Shown here: one piece after another, positions 6,636 through 13,461 of the stretch
Numbering within the stretch: position 1 is the first letter of the stretch
Layout: every line of letters begins with the position of its first letter
Assembly: GCA_016882585.1 (NCBI GenBank)
Contig: VGPP01000039.1
Span: 1-13,523, forward strand
DNA: 13,523 nucleotides
Direction: 5' to 3'
Source: Cyanobacteria bacterium M_surface_7_m2_037
GTDB taxonomy: Bacteria > Cyanobacteriota > Cyanobacteriia > PCC-6307 > Cyanobiaceae
The notes under the pieces: model-generated
Seen by the model: the letters and a program-made list of their open reading frames with translations, nothing else
Told to the model about the DNA's origin: nothing
Database searches by the model: none
Position numbers and translations under genes: made by a program

Positions 6636-6844
6636 GCGGCTTTGTTGAGCAGTTCCAGGGCGCGTTGCTCCTGGCCGGCACCACGGGCTGCCCGCAGCTG
6701 GAACCGCAGCTCGGCGTCGTGCTCGGTGAGCATCTGGGTGGCCATCTCGTCGATCAACCGGTTGAGGGTGGTGCCGCGGCTGCGGGCGAGGGCTTTGAGC
6801 CGCTGATGTTTGTCGTCGCTGAGGCGGACTGTGAGAGCACTCAT
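6617..6844 (-). CDS. Small ribbon-helix-helix (CopG/HicB-like) protein
   Basis: A 75-residue protein. The N-terminal part, SALTVRLSDDKHQRLKALARSRGTTLNRLIDEM, has the form of a ribbon-helix-helix domain: a short strand with alternating TVRL, then two helices joined by RGTTLN. The rest is a charged helix with QLRAARG and ending LLNKAAQSSGS. Such domains bind DNA as dimers and are often antitoxins, but no toxin gene lies next to it. The start at ATG 6844 is preferred; the frame continues upstream to 6922 but that extension overlaps mazG. It lies 20 bases after the mazG stop and is the last gene of a four-gene minus-strand run. Whether it is an orphan antitoxin or a small regulator is open. Confidence 0.82.
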   Translation of the reverse strand: MSALTVRLSDDKHQRLKALARSRGTTLNRLIDEMATQMLTEHDAELRFQLRAARGAGQEQRALELLNKAAQSSGS

Positions 6845-6864
6845 GGCAGGCGTGGTGATGGTGT

Positions 6865-7707
6865 TCAGGTTTCTGCTGCGCCGGAGTTCTCGGCTCTGAT
6901 CTCCGCCTTGGCCTGCTGCCACAGGCCTTCAAGCTCGCGGATGCTGCGGCCCTGCAGGTTGCCGCCCAGCGCTGCCTCCACGCGGGAGAAGCGATCGAGG
7001 AAGCGGTGGTTGGTGCCTGCTAGGCCGGCTTCCGGATCAATGCCGCACCAGCGGGCCACATTCACCAGGGTGAACAGCACATCGCCCAGTTCTTCCTGGG
7101 CGTGGGCTTTGTTGCCGCTCGCCACGGCTTCCTTGAGCTCGTCGAGCTCCTCGTGCACCTTCTCCCACACGCCGGCCATGTCGTCCCACTCGAAGCCGGC
7201 CGCGGCGGCTTTCTTGGAGATGGTCATCGCGCCGGCGAGGGCGGGCTGGCCCCGCACCTTGCCGGCGAGGCGATCGCTGAGGGGGCTGGCTGAGGGCTGG
7301 GCTGCTGGATCCGCGGCCTTCTGCGCTGCCTTGATCGCCTCCCAGTTGGCCTTCACGGCGGCGCTGTCGGCGGCTTCGGCGCCGGCGAACACATGGGGGT
7401 GGCGGCGAATCAGCTTCTCGCTGATGCTTGCGGCGATCTGAGCCAGATCGAACCGCCTTTCCTCCTGGGCGATCTGGGCATGGAGCACCACCTGCAGCAG
7501 CAGGTCGCCCAGCTCCTCCTTGAGATGGGCGTCATCGCCGTGGCGGATCGCATCGGCCACCTCGTGGGCCTCTTCCAGCACATAGGGCACCAGCGAGGCG
7601 TGGGTCTGCTCCAGGTCCCAGGGACAGCCGCCTTCGGGATTGCGCAGTTGGGCCACCACCGCGATCAGCTCGCTCAGGGCAGAGGTGGTGTCGGCGTTGG
7701 CGGCCAT
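6865..7707 (-). CDS. mazG: Nucleoside triphosphate pyrophosphohydrolase MazG
   Basis: Hydrolyses (d)NTPs to monophosphates and pyrophosphate; roles include nucleotide-pool cleaning and, in E. coli, lowering ppGpp under starvation. From ATG 7707 it has 280 residues with two tandem MazG domains. The first has LRNPEGGCPWDLEQTH (21-36), EEAHE (45-49) and EELGD (64-68); the second has EELDE (186-190) and EELGD (205-209). These E/D motifs hold the catalytic Mg ions, and both sets are intact. An Ala/Pro-rich linker at 127-145 separates the domains. A GTG at 7734 in frame would overlap the preceding gene by 17 bases; ATG 7707, ten bases past that stop, is preferred. It is the third gene of the minus-strand run. 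Confidence 0.95.
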   Translation of the reverse strand: MAANADTTSALSELIAVVAQLRNPEGGCPWDLEQTHASLVPYVLEEAHEVADAIRHGDDAHLKEELGDLLLQVVLHAQIAQEERRFDLAQIAASISEKLIRRHPHVFAGAEAADSAAVKANWEAIKAAQKAADPAAQPSASPLSDRLAGKVRGQPALAGAMTISKKAAAAGFEWDDMAGVWEKVHEELDELKEAVASGNKAHAQEELGDVLFTLVNVARWCGIDPEAGLAGTNHRFLDRFSRVEAALGGNLQGRSIRELEGLWQQAKAEIRAENSGAAET

Positions 7708-7717
7708 GGTTTGGCGT

Positions 7718-8428
7718 TCAGGCGTCGGCGCCACCCTCGCACTCCTGCGCTGGACGCCGGCTCAGCCAGAGGCGTTGGAACAGGGCCTGCAGCAGCGCGA
7801 TGGGGGCTTCCAAACCCGCGTGGGTGAGTTCGCGCTGCAGCCGCTGTGTATCCATCGAGAACACCTTGGTGTTGCGCGAGGCCATTACCGCTTCGATGGT
7901 GGCTGAATCCATTCCCAGTGCTTCAAAGCGGGCACGGCCGATGGCCAGGCCCAGCTCAAATCCCGGTGGATTGGATTCGCAGTAGCTGCTCAGTAGCAGG
8001 CATCCGCCGGGTGCAAGCTGAGCTGCCATGCGCTGGAGCAGCTTCTCCTGTTCGACCGGGGGCAGAACATGCAGCACGTTGTGGCTGATCACCACCTCGA
8101 AACGGCCTTCGATGCCGTTCTCCAACCTGTCGGGGCCCCACTCCACCCGCTCTGTGGCGCCGATCTCGGCGACCAAGGCGTTGCACAGCCCGCGCATCTG
8201 TTGGCTGGGTTCGATCAGCGTGAACCGCGCCAGGGGCATGGCCTGCAGCAGTGCAGGCAATTCCGTGCCGCTGCCGGCTCCCACCACCAGTGCCCGACGT
8301 GCCTGCGGCTGCAGCGCCGCCGCCGTGGCCGCCGCCAGCTCGAAGATGGCGTCATAGGCCGGGATCAGCCGCCGGATACGCGCGTTGTAGGTGCGGCCGT
8401 AGTCACCGTCGAAGTCGAGCAGGGCCAT
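7718..8428 (-). CDS. Class I SAM-dependent methyltransferase, substrate unknown
   Basis: A 236-residue Rossmann-type methyltransferase. Motif I is VVGAGSGTE (48-56), motif II LIEPS (71-75), and motif IV is around VVISHNVLHVL, followed by LAPGGCLLLSSY as the motif VI strand. The N-terminus MALLDFDGDYGRTYNARIRRLIPAYD resembles small-molecule or quinone-type methyltransferases, but nothing visible identifies the substrate, so no gene name is given. The C-terminus is a helical region rich in Leu and Gln. ATG 8428 lies 18 bases after the stop of the DUF2227-like gene, and the stop is 10 bases ahead of mazG, so cotranscription is likely. No recognisable ribosome site precedes the start. Confidence 0.88.
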   Translation of the reverse strand: MALLDFDGDYGRTYNARIRRLIPAYDAIFELAAATAAALQPQARRALVVGAGSGTELPALLQAMPLARFTLIEPSQQMRGLCNALVAEIGATERVEWGPDRLENGIEGRFEVVISHNVLHVLPPVEQEKLLQRMAAQLAPGGCLLLSSYCESNPPGFELGLAIGRARFEALGMDSATIEAVMASRNTKVFSMDTQRLQRELTHAGLEAPIALLQALFQRLWLSRRPAQECEGGADA

Positions 8429-8446
8429 GGGCTGCGAGGGATCTGC

Positions 8447-8980
8447 TCAGCGGAGTCTGCGGCGGCCAGGCGGTTTGCGGCGTTGGCGGCGCTGGCGGCG
8501 CAGCAGCCTGGGCAGGCGTGGCATCGGGTCGCCGTCCTGGATCAGATGCAGCCAGGCGCTGGCCTCTACGCCGATCAGCACCGCCAGGCTCAACCCGCGC
8601 TGCTCCTGCCAGAGCAGTTGGAGGCCCTGCCCAAGCTCCAGCGGACTCGGTGCACCCCAGGGCTGGAGCAGCCAGCCCGCCAGGCCCACGAGCACCACCA
8701 GATAGAGCAGCCGGCCTGCGCTCCCCAGGAACGGTGAATGCGAGAGCAGCGAGCGGTGGCGCAGCAGGCGGCGATAGGGCCACCAGAGGAGGCGCAGCGG
8801 CCCCCAGCGGCGGCTGGGGTTGGAGCGCGTGTCGAGATCCGGGGAGAGCCAGAGCCCGCCGATCAGAAAAGCCAGCCCTGCCGCGGACACTCCGGCTAAG
8901 CCAAGCCACGGCCCCCACAGCAGCCCGAAGGGCAAGGCCAGGATCCAGGTGGCGCGGTCGTGCTGCTGGCCGCTGGCCAT
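8447..8980 (-). CDS. DUF2227-like membrane-associated putative metal-binding protein
   Basis: A 177-residue protein with hydrophobic segments at about 12-45 and 91-107, and a third short one near 132-144. Conserved polar residues group as in the DUF2227/YdjM-like putative metal-dependent hydrolases: MASGQQHDR with H7-D8, LSPDLDTRS (45-53), HRSLLSHSP (75-83) and HLIQDGD (145-151). His and Asp at these points could hold a metal near the membrane face. The C-terminus from about 155 is strongly basic (RRQRRQRR). Family assignment is from memory of the pattern; the biochemical function is unknown. It is the first gene of the run leading to the methyltransferase, mazG and the ribbon-helix-helix gene. 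Its start codon lies 38 bases from the divergent tRNA-Val gene. Confidence 0.85.
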   Translation of the reverse strand: MASGQQHDRATWILALPFGLLWGPWLGLAGVSAAGLAFLIGGLWLSPDLDTRSNPSRRWGPLRLLWWPYRRLLRHRSLLSHSPFLGSAGRLLYLVVLVGLAGWLLQPWGAPSPLELGQGLQLLWQEQRGLSLAVLIGVEASAWLHLIQDGDPMPRLPRLLRRQRRQRRKPPGRRRLR

Positions 8981-9009
8981 GACAGGTGGCTGCTGTTGCG
9001 GTGCAGAAT
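8979..9009 (+). promoter_or_regulatory. Candidate promoter for tRNA-Val
   Basis: ATGACA at 8979-8984 (5 of 6 to TTGACA) and CAGAAT at 9004-9009 (4 of 6 to TATAAT) are separated by 19 bases, slightly long. Transcription would start near 9016, just before the mature tRNA 5' end at 9019. The -35 overlaps the start codon of the divergent DUF2227-like gene. Assigned by eye and weak. Confidence 0.35.
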
Positions 9010-9018
9010 GACGCAGCC

Positions 9019-9090
<72 letters not shown>

Positions 9091-9396
9091 TCAGGGGATC
9101 AGGCCGCTGAGGCGGGTGCGGAAGTCGCCCTTGGGCATCCCGCCCTTGAGCTCGCCGTGGATGGTGAACTCGCCTTCCGGATCGCTCACCACCAAATAGG
9201 TGGGCCAACCCATGCCTTGCTTATCGGGATATTGGGCCAACAGAACCCGCCGGTAGCGCCTATACGCATCGGTGTCCTGCAGCATCACGCTCACGAAGCT
9301 GCAGCCCAGCTCTGTGCACACCGCCGCGTCGTAATGACTCATGCGGTGGCAGGTGCCGCAGTCTTCTGAGCTGAACTTGAGAACCGTGTAGCTCAT
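9091..9396 (-). CDS. Small thioredoxin-fold protein
   Basis: A 101-residue single-domain protein with a thioredoxin-type active site, EDCGTCHRM, redox Cys13 and Cys16, and the cis-proline region GWPTYLV with Pro65. Two other cysteines (27 and 32) are nearby. The N-terminal strand YTVLKF and the later strand FVSVML fit the fold; no signal peptide is seen, so it should be cytoplasmic. The CGTC centre differs from the CGPC of classical thioredoxins, so it may act on particular partners or be a thioredoxin-like disulfide protein. ATG 9396 has no clear ribosome site. It follows the DUF3598-like gene by 31 bases on the same strand and is probably cotranscribed. Its stop touches the tRNA-Val gene. 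Confidence 0.9.
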   Translation of the reverse strand: MSYTVLKFSSEDCGTCHRMSHYDAAVCTELGCSFVSVMLQDTDAYRRYRRVLLAQYPDKQGMGWPTYLVVSDPEGEFTIHGELKGGMPKGDFRTRLSGLIP

Positions 9397-9427
9397 GGCT
9401 TGGGCTTCACTGCCCGGAAGCTAGCGA

Positions 9428-10225
9428 TCAGGCTTGGATCTGGCTGCGCTGGTAGAGCCGTCGTTCACACCGCTCCAGCTCTTGGTGGGAATCGAACACC
9501 AGGTTGATCTGTTGGAAGGCGTCGGCGCTGGTGCGGCAGCCGATGTGGAGACGGAAGGCTCCTTGAGGTAGCCATTCGGGCACCGAACAGATCAAGCCAT
9601 CCACGAAGGTGGCTGTGAGTGGATGAATGGCGAACTGCTCCGCGCTGAAGGGTTCGCAGGGGGTGAGCTGCTCGTGGTGCAAGCGCTCCTGTACACCGGG
9701 CCAATCTTCGAGATCCCGCAGCAGTTCTTCGGGGGTTTGCTGAGGTCGTTCGGGATCCGGCTCGCTGGCATGGGCGCAACGAAAGCCAACGGCACCGATC
9801 GCATCGAGGCTCCAACCACAGCGCTCCGCTTCGGGTTGCCGTCCCCAGAGCAGCACCAGCATGGAGCGGGCGCGGCCGGCAAAGAGGTTCACTTCATGGC
9901 CGAAGCGTTCGGCCGCGGGGTCGACGCAGCGACTGGATTGCCCCCCGGCACCGCGGAACTGCCAGCAGTTGCCGCCGCTGTTGTACGCCGTGCGGCTCAA
10001 GGGCAAGCGGCGCCGTCCCTCCGGTGCAAACAGCAAGCCCCGGCCATCCCAGCTGCCGTGATCCGGATCGCTGAACTGGATGTCGTAGCAGGTGTCGTCG
10101 ATCACGCGACTGGGGCTCCGCCAATCGAGCGCTCCGCTGCGGAGATACCAGTGGCTTCGGCCTTGCCAGCGGCCCTCGAAGTTCAGGCAGTTCAGCTTCC
10201 ATTGGCGTTGCTGCTGATCCAACAC
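9428..10225 (-). CDS. DUF3598-like conserved cyanobacterial protein, probable calycin fold
   Basis: A 265-residue protein beginning with the motif WKLNCLNFEGRWQGRSHWY, followed by VIDDTCYDIQFSDPD, GRGLLFAPEGRRRLPLSRTAYNSGG, CWQFRGAGGQSS and HEVNLF, then RSMLVLLWG. Aromatic and polar strands spaced this way suggest a beta-barrel of the lipocalin/calycin type as in DUF3598; I assign this from memory of the pattern. The function is unknown; no Cys or chromophore-lyase motif is evident. The only plausible start is GTG at 10225 because no ATG precedes the conserved N-terminus; a GGGAG lies about 15 bases upstream. It diverges from the SDR-type gene with 48 bases between start codons, so their promoters must overlap. 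It is the first gene of a pair with the thioredoxin-like gene. Confidence 0.82.
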   Translation of the reverse strand: MLDQQQRQWKLNCLNFEGRWQGRSHWYLRSGALDWRSPSRVIDDTCYDIQFSDPDHGSWDGRGLLFAPEGRRRLPLSRTAYNSGGNCWQFRGAGGQSSRCVDPAAERFGHEVNLFAGRARSMLVLLWGRQPEAERCGWSLDAIGAVGFRCAHASEPDPERPQQTPEELLRDLEDWPGVQERLHHEQLTPCEPFSAEQFAIHPLTATFVDGLICSVPEWLPQGAFRLHIGCRTSADAFQQINLVFDSHQELERCERRLYQRSQIQA

Positions 10226-10273
10226 GCGCCCCCCAGGCTCTCCCTAGCCTCCACCGTCAGCGGGGTCTTGTCG

Positions 10274-11119
10274 ATGCGGGTCACCATCGTGGGCTGCGGC
10301 TACGTGGGTGAGGCCTTGGCGCGGCTCCTGGGCGCTCAAGCGCAGTGCCACCTCACCCTCACCACCACGCGGGAGGAGCGCCGCGCAGAACTGGAAGCCC
10401 TGGGCCATCGGGTGCTGGTGCTCAAGGCCAGTGAGGCGTCTGCTTTGAAGCAGGCTCTCGACTCCGCCGATGCAGCCGTGCTCTGTATGGCGCCGGGTGG
10501 AGATCGCCAGGTGGATGCGGGGGTGTATGCCGCCACCTATCGCGACAGCATCACCGCCCTGCTTGCGCTGTTGCCAGAACTCCCGCAGTTGCGGCAGATC
10601 GTCTACACGAGCAGTTGTGGTGTGTATGGCGATGCTGCAGGGGACTGGGTGGATGAGTGCTCGGCTGTGGTGCCCCGTGATGCTCACGCTGCGGTGCTGG
10701 TGGAGAGCGAGCGGCTGTTGGCGCAGGCCCGCAGCGATCAGCGGCGGGTGTGTGTGCTGCGCCTGGGCGCGATCTATGGCCCTGGCCGTGATCTAAACCG
10801 TCGTTTCCAGTCGCTGGCTGGCACCACCAGGCCCGGCGATGGCCAGACCCACAGCAACTGGATCCATCGCGACGATGTGGCCGGGGCCATGGCGGCCGCG
10901 TTGGCTGGGGCCTGGGATGAAACCGTGAACGTGGTGGACGATCGGCCCTGGCGGGTGGCTGATCTGCTCGATCGGATCTGCGCCGCTGCCGAGCTGCCAG
11001 CGGTTCAGTGGAGTGGTGCCTCGCCCGAGGTCAAGCCCATGGCGGATCGCCGGATCAGCAACCGCCGGCTCCACAGCTTGGGCTACGCGCTGTTGCACCC
11101 CACCCTTGGCGGGTTGTGA
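10274..11119 (+). CDS. NAD(P)-binding SDR-type epimerase/dehydratase-like protein (atypical)
   Basis: A 281-residue extended-SDR protein like E. coli YeeZ. The N-terminus has the nucleotide-binding GCGYVG (7-12) after MRVTIV, then TTTREERRAEL, a Rossmann strand VLCMAPGGD (69-77), YTSSCGVYGD (111-120), RLGAIYGPGRD (163-173) and NWIHRDDVA (195-203). The usual YxxxK catalytic pair is absent; the matching stretch reads HAAVLVESERLL (138-149), so redox or epimerase activity may be lost or different. The open frame extends upstream to 9623, but that part is antisense to the DUF3598-like gene; ATG 10274 starts exactly at the conserved strand. The substrate is unknown. It converges on the permease with 15 bases between stops. 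Confidence 0.9.
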   Translation: MRVTIVGCGYVGEALARLLGAQAQCHLTLTTTREERRAELEALGHRVLVLKASEASALKQALDSADAAVLCMAPGGDRQVDAGVYAATYRDSITALLALLPELPQLRQIVYTSSCGVYGDAAGDWVDECSAVVPRDAHAAVLVESERLLAQARSDQRRVCVLRLGAIYGPGRDLNRRFQSLAGTTRPGDGQTHSNWIHRDDVAGAMAAALAGAWDETVNVVDDRPWRVADLLDRICAAAELPAVQWSGASPEVKPMADRRISNRRLHSLGYALLHPTLGGL

Positions 11120-11134
11120 GCCTGCCTGAGCTGC

Positions 11135-12712
11135 TCATCGCTTCACCCGGTTCGCCAAACCAAACACCACAGCCATCAGGAGATAGCCCAGGGCCCAGTT
11201 GCTGCCCACACCCCAACCCAGTTGCAGCACCGTGTCTGAGCTGGTGAAGCGCCAGGCGTGGATCACCCCCAGCCAGGCGCAGCCTGAGGCCACTGCTGCA
11301 CAGAGGCTGGCCGCCAGGAAGCGCCGCTCGATCACGTACACCACCATGCCCGCCAGCAACATCGCGGTGATGATCTGGCCCTGCTCCAGAGCAAAGGCGC
11401 CGGCGGCCCATACATCGGCCTGCTGCAGCGGTTGGAGCAGGGCGGCGGAAAACGGCTGTTCGGGGTTGCCGGCACCCCCCGCCCGCAGGCCGGCTTTCAG
11501 CAGCATGGCGCCCCAGCCCGCCAAGCCCGGCAGCAATCCCAAGGCCACGGCCGGGGCATGGGCGCTGGGGGTGGCCTGGAACGCCTGGGCCGCAATCACC
11601 AGGCCGATGTAGAGCACGATCGCCATGCCGGCTTCGATCGGCACCAGTTGAGCGATCAGCCCGAATAATCCGAGCAGGCAGGCACCGCCCATCACCAGGC
11701 CGTTGAGCCAGGAGTAGCCGATGCGGGCCCCCATCGCTTTCCAGGCTGGATGACCGATGTAGAGGGTGGTGGGAAAACAGCCGCCCAGACCAGCCGCGGC
11801 GATGGTGCCCAGCCCATTGATCAGCAGCGAACTGCGCACGGGGTAGCGATCACCGGCGGCTTCGGCGCTTTCGATGTTCTGCAGGGAGCCCAGCAGGTTG
11901 AACAGACCCATCGGCACGATCACCCCCAGCCACGGCATCAGCTGGCCGCGCGCTTCCCACAGCGCCGCCAGTTCCAGATGGGGTGGCCGCAGGCCCACTT
12001 GGCTCAACTGCTCTTGCCAAAGCACAGGGTCGAGGCGGATCAGTCCCACTCCCCAGGCCAGGGCCATGCCCACCAGCACAGCAAGCAGGCCGCCGGGAAT
12101 CGGCAGGCGCAACTTGCCGTAGTAGGTGACCAGGATCAGCGCCAGCACCGTGAGCCCCACCACCGGTTGGGCGTAGGTGCGCAGCAGGAAGCCCAGGGCG
12201 ATGTAGCCAAGGGCAATGCCCGCCAGGGTGGAGAGCAGCGCCGCCCGCGGCAGCCAGCGGCGCAACAGCTCGGCACTGAAGGCGCCAGCCGCTTCGATCA
12301 GGCCCGATCCAAGGCAGGCCACCATGCCTGCCTGCCACGACAGGCGCACGGCGGCCTCTGGCGCCAGGCCGGCACTGAGGGCCTCCAGCTTCACCGGCAG
12401 CATCACCAGAAACACGTAGGCGAAGAGGCTCACCGTGTTGATGCCGTAGGGGAGCGCTGTGCGATCGCTGCGCCCCTCCGCCTTCGCCAGTTGGAAGGCT
12501 TGCCAGGCATAGGCCAGGTTGCCCAGCAGCAGGCTGATGCCCGTGGCGGGCAGGATCGTGCCTAATAACAGCTCACTGGGGTAGCCGAGCACGCCGGCAC
12601 ATAGACCCAGGATCAGCAGGATCTGGATGAGGTTGTCGAGCGCCAGGCCGAGAAAGCCGTCGAGATCGCCGGCAACAAACCAGCGGGGGCCGGTGGCCAG
12701 AGGAGTGGTCAT
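11135..12712 (-). CDS. NCS2-type (xanthine/uracil-like) membrane permease
   Basis: A 525-residue polytopic membrane protein with at least eleven to thirteen hydrophobic segments, usual size for NCS2/AzgA-like nucleobase permeases. Early features are LDNLIQILLILGL (25-37), GTILPATGISLLLGN (51-65) and the ALPYGINTVSLFAYVF segment (86-101). The later GLFNLLGSLQNIESAEAAGD (269-288), followed by LINGLGTIAAAGLGGCFPTTLYIGHPAWKAMG, matches the TM8-TM10 zone where NCS2 proteins bind substrate. There the family's usual Asp/Glu after LF is Asn272, and the transported compound cannot be named. The ATG at 12712 follows GGAGG by a single base, unusually close. It lies 26 bases after a 50-codon gene, probably in one transcript. 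Confidence 0.88.
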   Translation of the reverse strand: MTTPLATGPRWFVAGDLDGFLGLALDNLIQILLILGLCAGVLGYPSELLLGTILPATGISLLLGNLAYAWQAFQLAKAEGRSDRTALPYGINTVSLFAYVFLVMLPVKLEALSAGLAPEAAVRLSWQAGMVACLGSGLIEAAGAFSAELLRRWLPRAALLSTLAGIALGYIALGFLLRTYAQPVVGLTVLALILVTYYGKLRLPIPGGLLAVLVGMALAWGVGLIRLDPVLWQEQLSQVGLRPPHLELAALWEARGQLMPWLGVIVPMGLFNLLGSLQNIESAEAAGDRYPVRSSLLINGLGTIAAAGLGGCFPTTLYIGHPAWKAMGARIGYSWLNGLVMGGACLLGLFGLIAQLVPIEAGMAIVLYIGLVIAAQAFQATPSAHAPAVALGLLPGLAGWGAMLLKAGLRAGGAGNPEQPFSAALLQPLQQADVWAAGAFALEQGQIITAMLLAGMVVYVIERRFLAASLCAAVASGCAWLGVIHAWRFTSSDTVLQLGWGVGSNWALGYLLMAVVFGLANRVKR

Positions 12713-12738
12713 CCCTCCACGATGGCCCTGGCGCCCGC

Positions 12739-12891
12739 TCAGCGCTGCAGCTGCCGCCAGGCCTCCTGCGGATCCACGCCGCGGCGGCAGAGGTTCACCC
12801 AGGGGCGCAGCGGGCCGAGCCAGTCTTCGGGATCGGGGCGGCGTAGCAGTTCGAGCACCGTGGGCTGGCTGGGGCTGAGAGGCCGGTGCAT
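12739..12891 (-). CDS. 50-residue conserved-looking small protein upstream of the permease
   Basis: A short open frame from ATG 12891 to TGA 12741-12739. It begins MHRPLSPSQPTVLELLRRP, continues with a Trp-rich stretch (PEDWLGPLRPWVNLC) and ends VDPQEAWRQLQR. Third positions are almost all G/C, and the composition (three Trp, amphipathic helix at the C-terminus) is protein-like rather than random. The competing plus-strand frames give Arg/Gly/Ser strings. No signal peptide or membrane segment is seen. The leader contains GAGGAG about 16 bases upstream, too far for a strong site. The location, 26 bases ahead of the permease on the same strand, suggests an operon, perhaps as an accessory or regulatory peptide. 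I do not recognise a family. Confidence 0.65.
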   Translation of the reverse strand: MHRPLSPSQPTVLELLRRPDPEDWLGPLRPWVNLCRRGVDPQEAWRQLQR

Positions 12892-12960
12892 GGCGGGTAG
12901 TGACGCACTCCTCGGAGCATTCCCCGCGGTGCCGCGCCTCAGCCGCTGGGACTTGAACGA

Positions 12961-13461
12961 TCAGGCTTGCAGGGCTGCCACCACATCCACGAGCCGCAGC
13001 AACAACAGATTGGGGTCGCTGGGGGATGGGTCGAAGCCCATGTGGAGGTAGAAGCGCCGTGCTGCCTCACCAGCTGCGTGCACCACGATGCCTCGCACGC
13101 CGATCTGCTCACTGGCCATCAGCACGCGCTCGAAGGCATCGGCCAGTAGGGCGCGGGCGATGCCCTTCCCCTGAATGCTGCGGCACACAGCCAGGCGCGC
13201 CAGCACGATCACAGGGATCGGATCGGGCATGTTGCGCCGGAACCGTCCTGGGCTGTCGCTAACGCCCACCGCTCCGGAGGCCAGGGCGACGTACGCCTTC
13301 ACCACGCCCGCGGCATCGCACAGCACGAATGTGCGTGTCGCTCCACTGCGTTGATTGCCCAAGGCCCGTTGCTTGAGCCAGTTGTTCAGGTTGGCCTCTC
13401 CACAGTTGAACGCTGCGGTGCTGTGGTGTGCGGCCAGGGGCTGCGGCGGCTGCAGCTGCAT
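12961..13461 (-). CDS. GNAT acetyltransferase toxin, TacT-like
   Basis: A 166-residue GNAT-fold enzyme of the type that acetylates the amino group of aminoacyl-tRNA and blocks translation (TacT/AtaT family). The pattern is typical: PLAAHHSTAAFNCGEANLNNWLKQRA, TRTFVLCD, MPDPIPVIVLARLAV, acetyl-CoA-binding QGKGIA (97-102), and the RRFYLHMGF end motif with the expected catalytic Tyr138. No membrane segment is seen. Its ATG shares one base with the upstream stop (TGATG), as in coupled toxin-antitoxin operons. The preceding frame ends like a DUF1778 antitoxin, which strengthens the call. The variant Cys93 replaces the usual Asp in LAVD. The specific tRNA target cannot be told from sequence. Confidence 0.9.
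   Translation of the reverse strand: MQLQPPQPLAAHHSTAAFNCGEANLNNWLKQRALGNQRSGATRTFVLCDAAGVVKAYVALASGAVGVSDSPGRFRRNMPDPIPVIVLARLAVCRSIQGKGIARALLADAFERVLMASEQIGVRGIVVHAAGEAARRFYLHMGFDPSPSDPNLLLLRLVDVVAALQA

Noticed and set aside
6446..7441. A 331-codon plus-strand frame
   Set aside because: It runs through arfB in another frame and antisense to the ribbon-helix-helix gene and mazG; no domain is seen.
9623..10273. N-terminal extension of the SDR frame by about 217 residues
   Set aside because: Antisense to the DUF3598-like gene; the SDR fold begins at ATG 10274 with its nucleotide-binding strand.
11750..12565. A 271-codon Gln/His-rich plus-strand frame
   Set aside because: A mirror of the permease membrane segments; composition bias explains it.
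12946..12958. A tRNA T-loop-like string on the minus strand (GTTCAAGTCCCAG), near the toxin gene
   Set aside because: The partner T-stem strand does not match and no acceptor or anticodon arm is found; it could be chance or an old attachment-site remnant, but nothing supports it.
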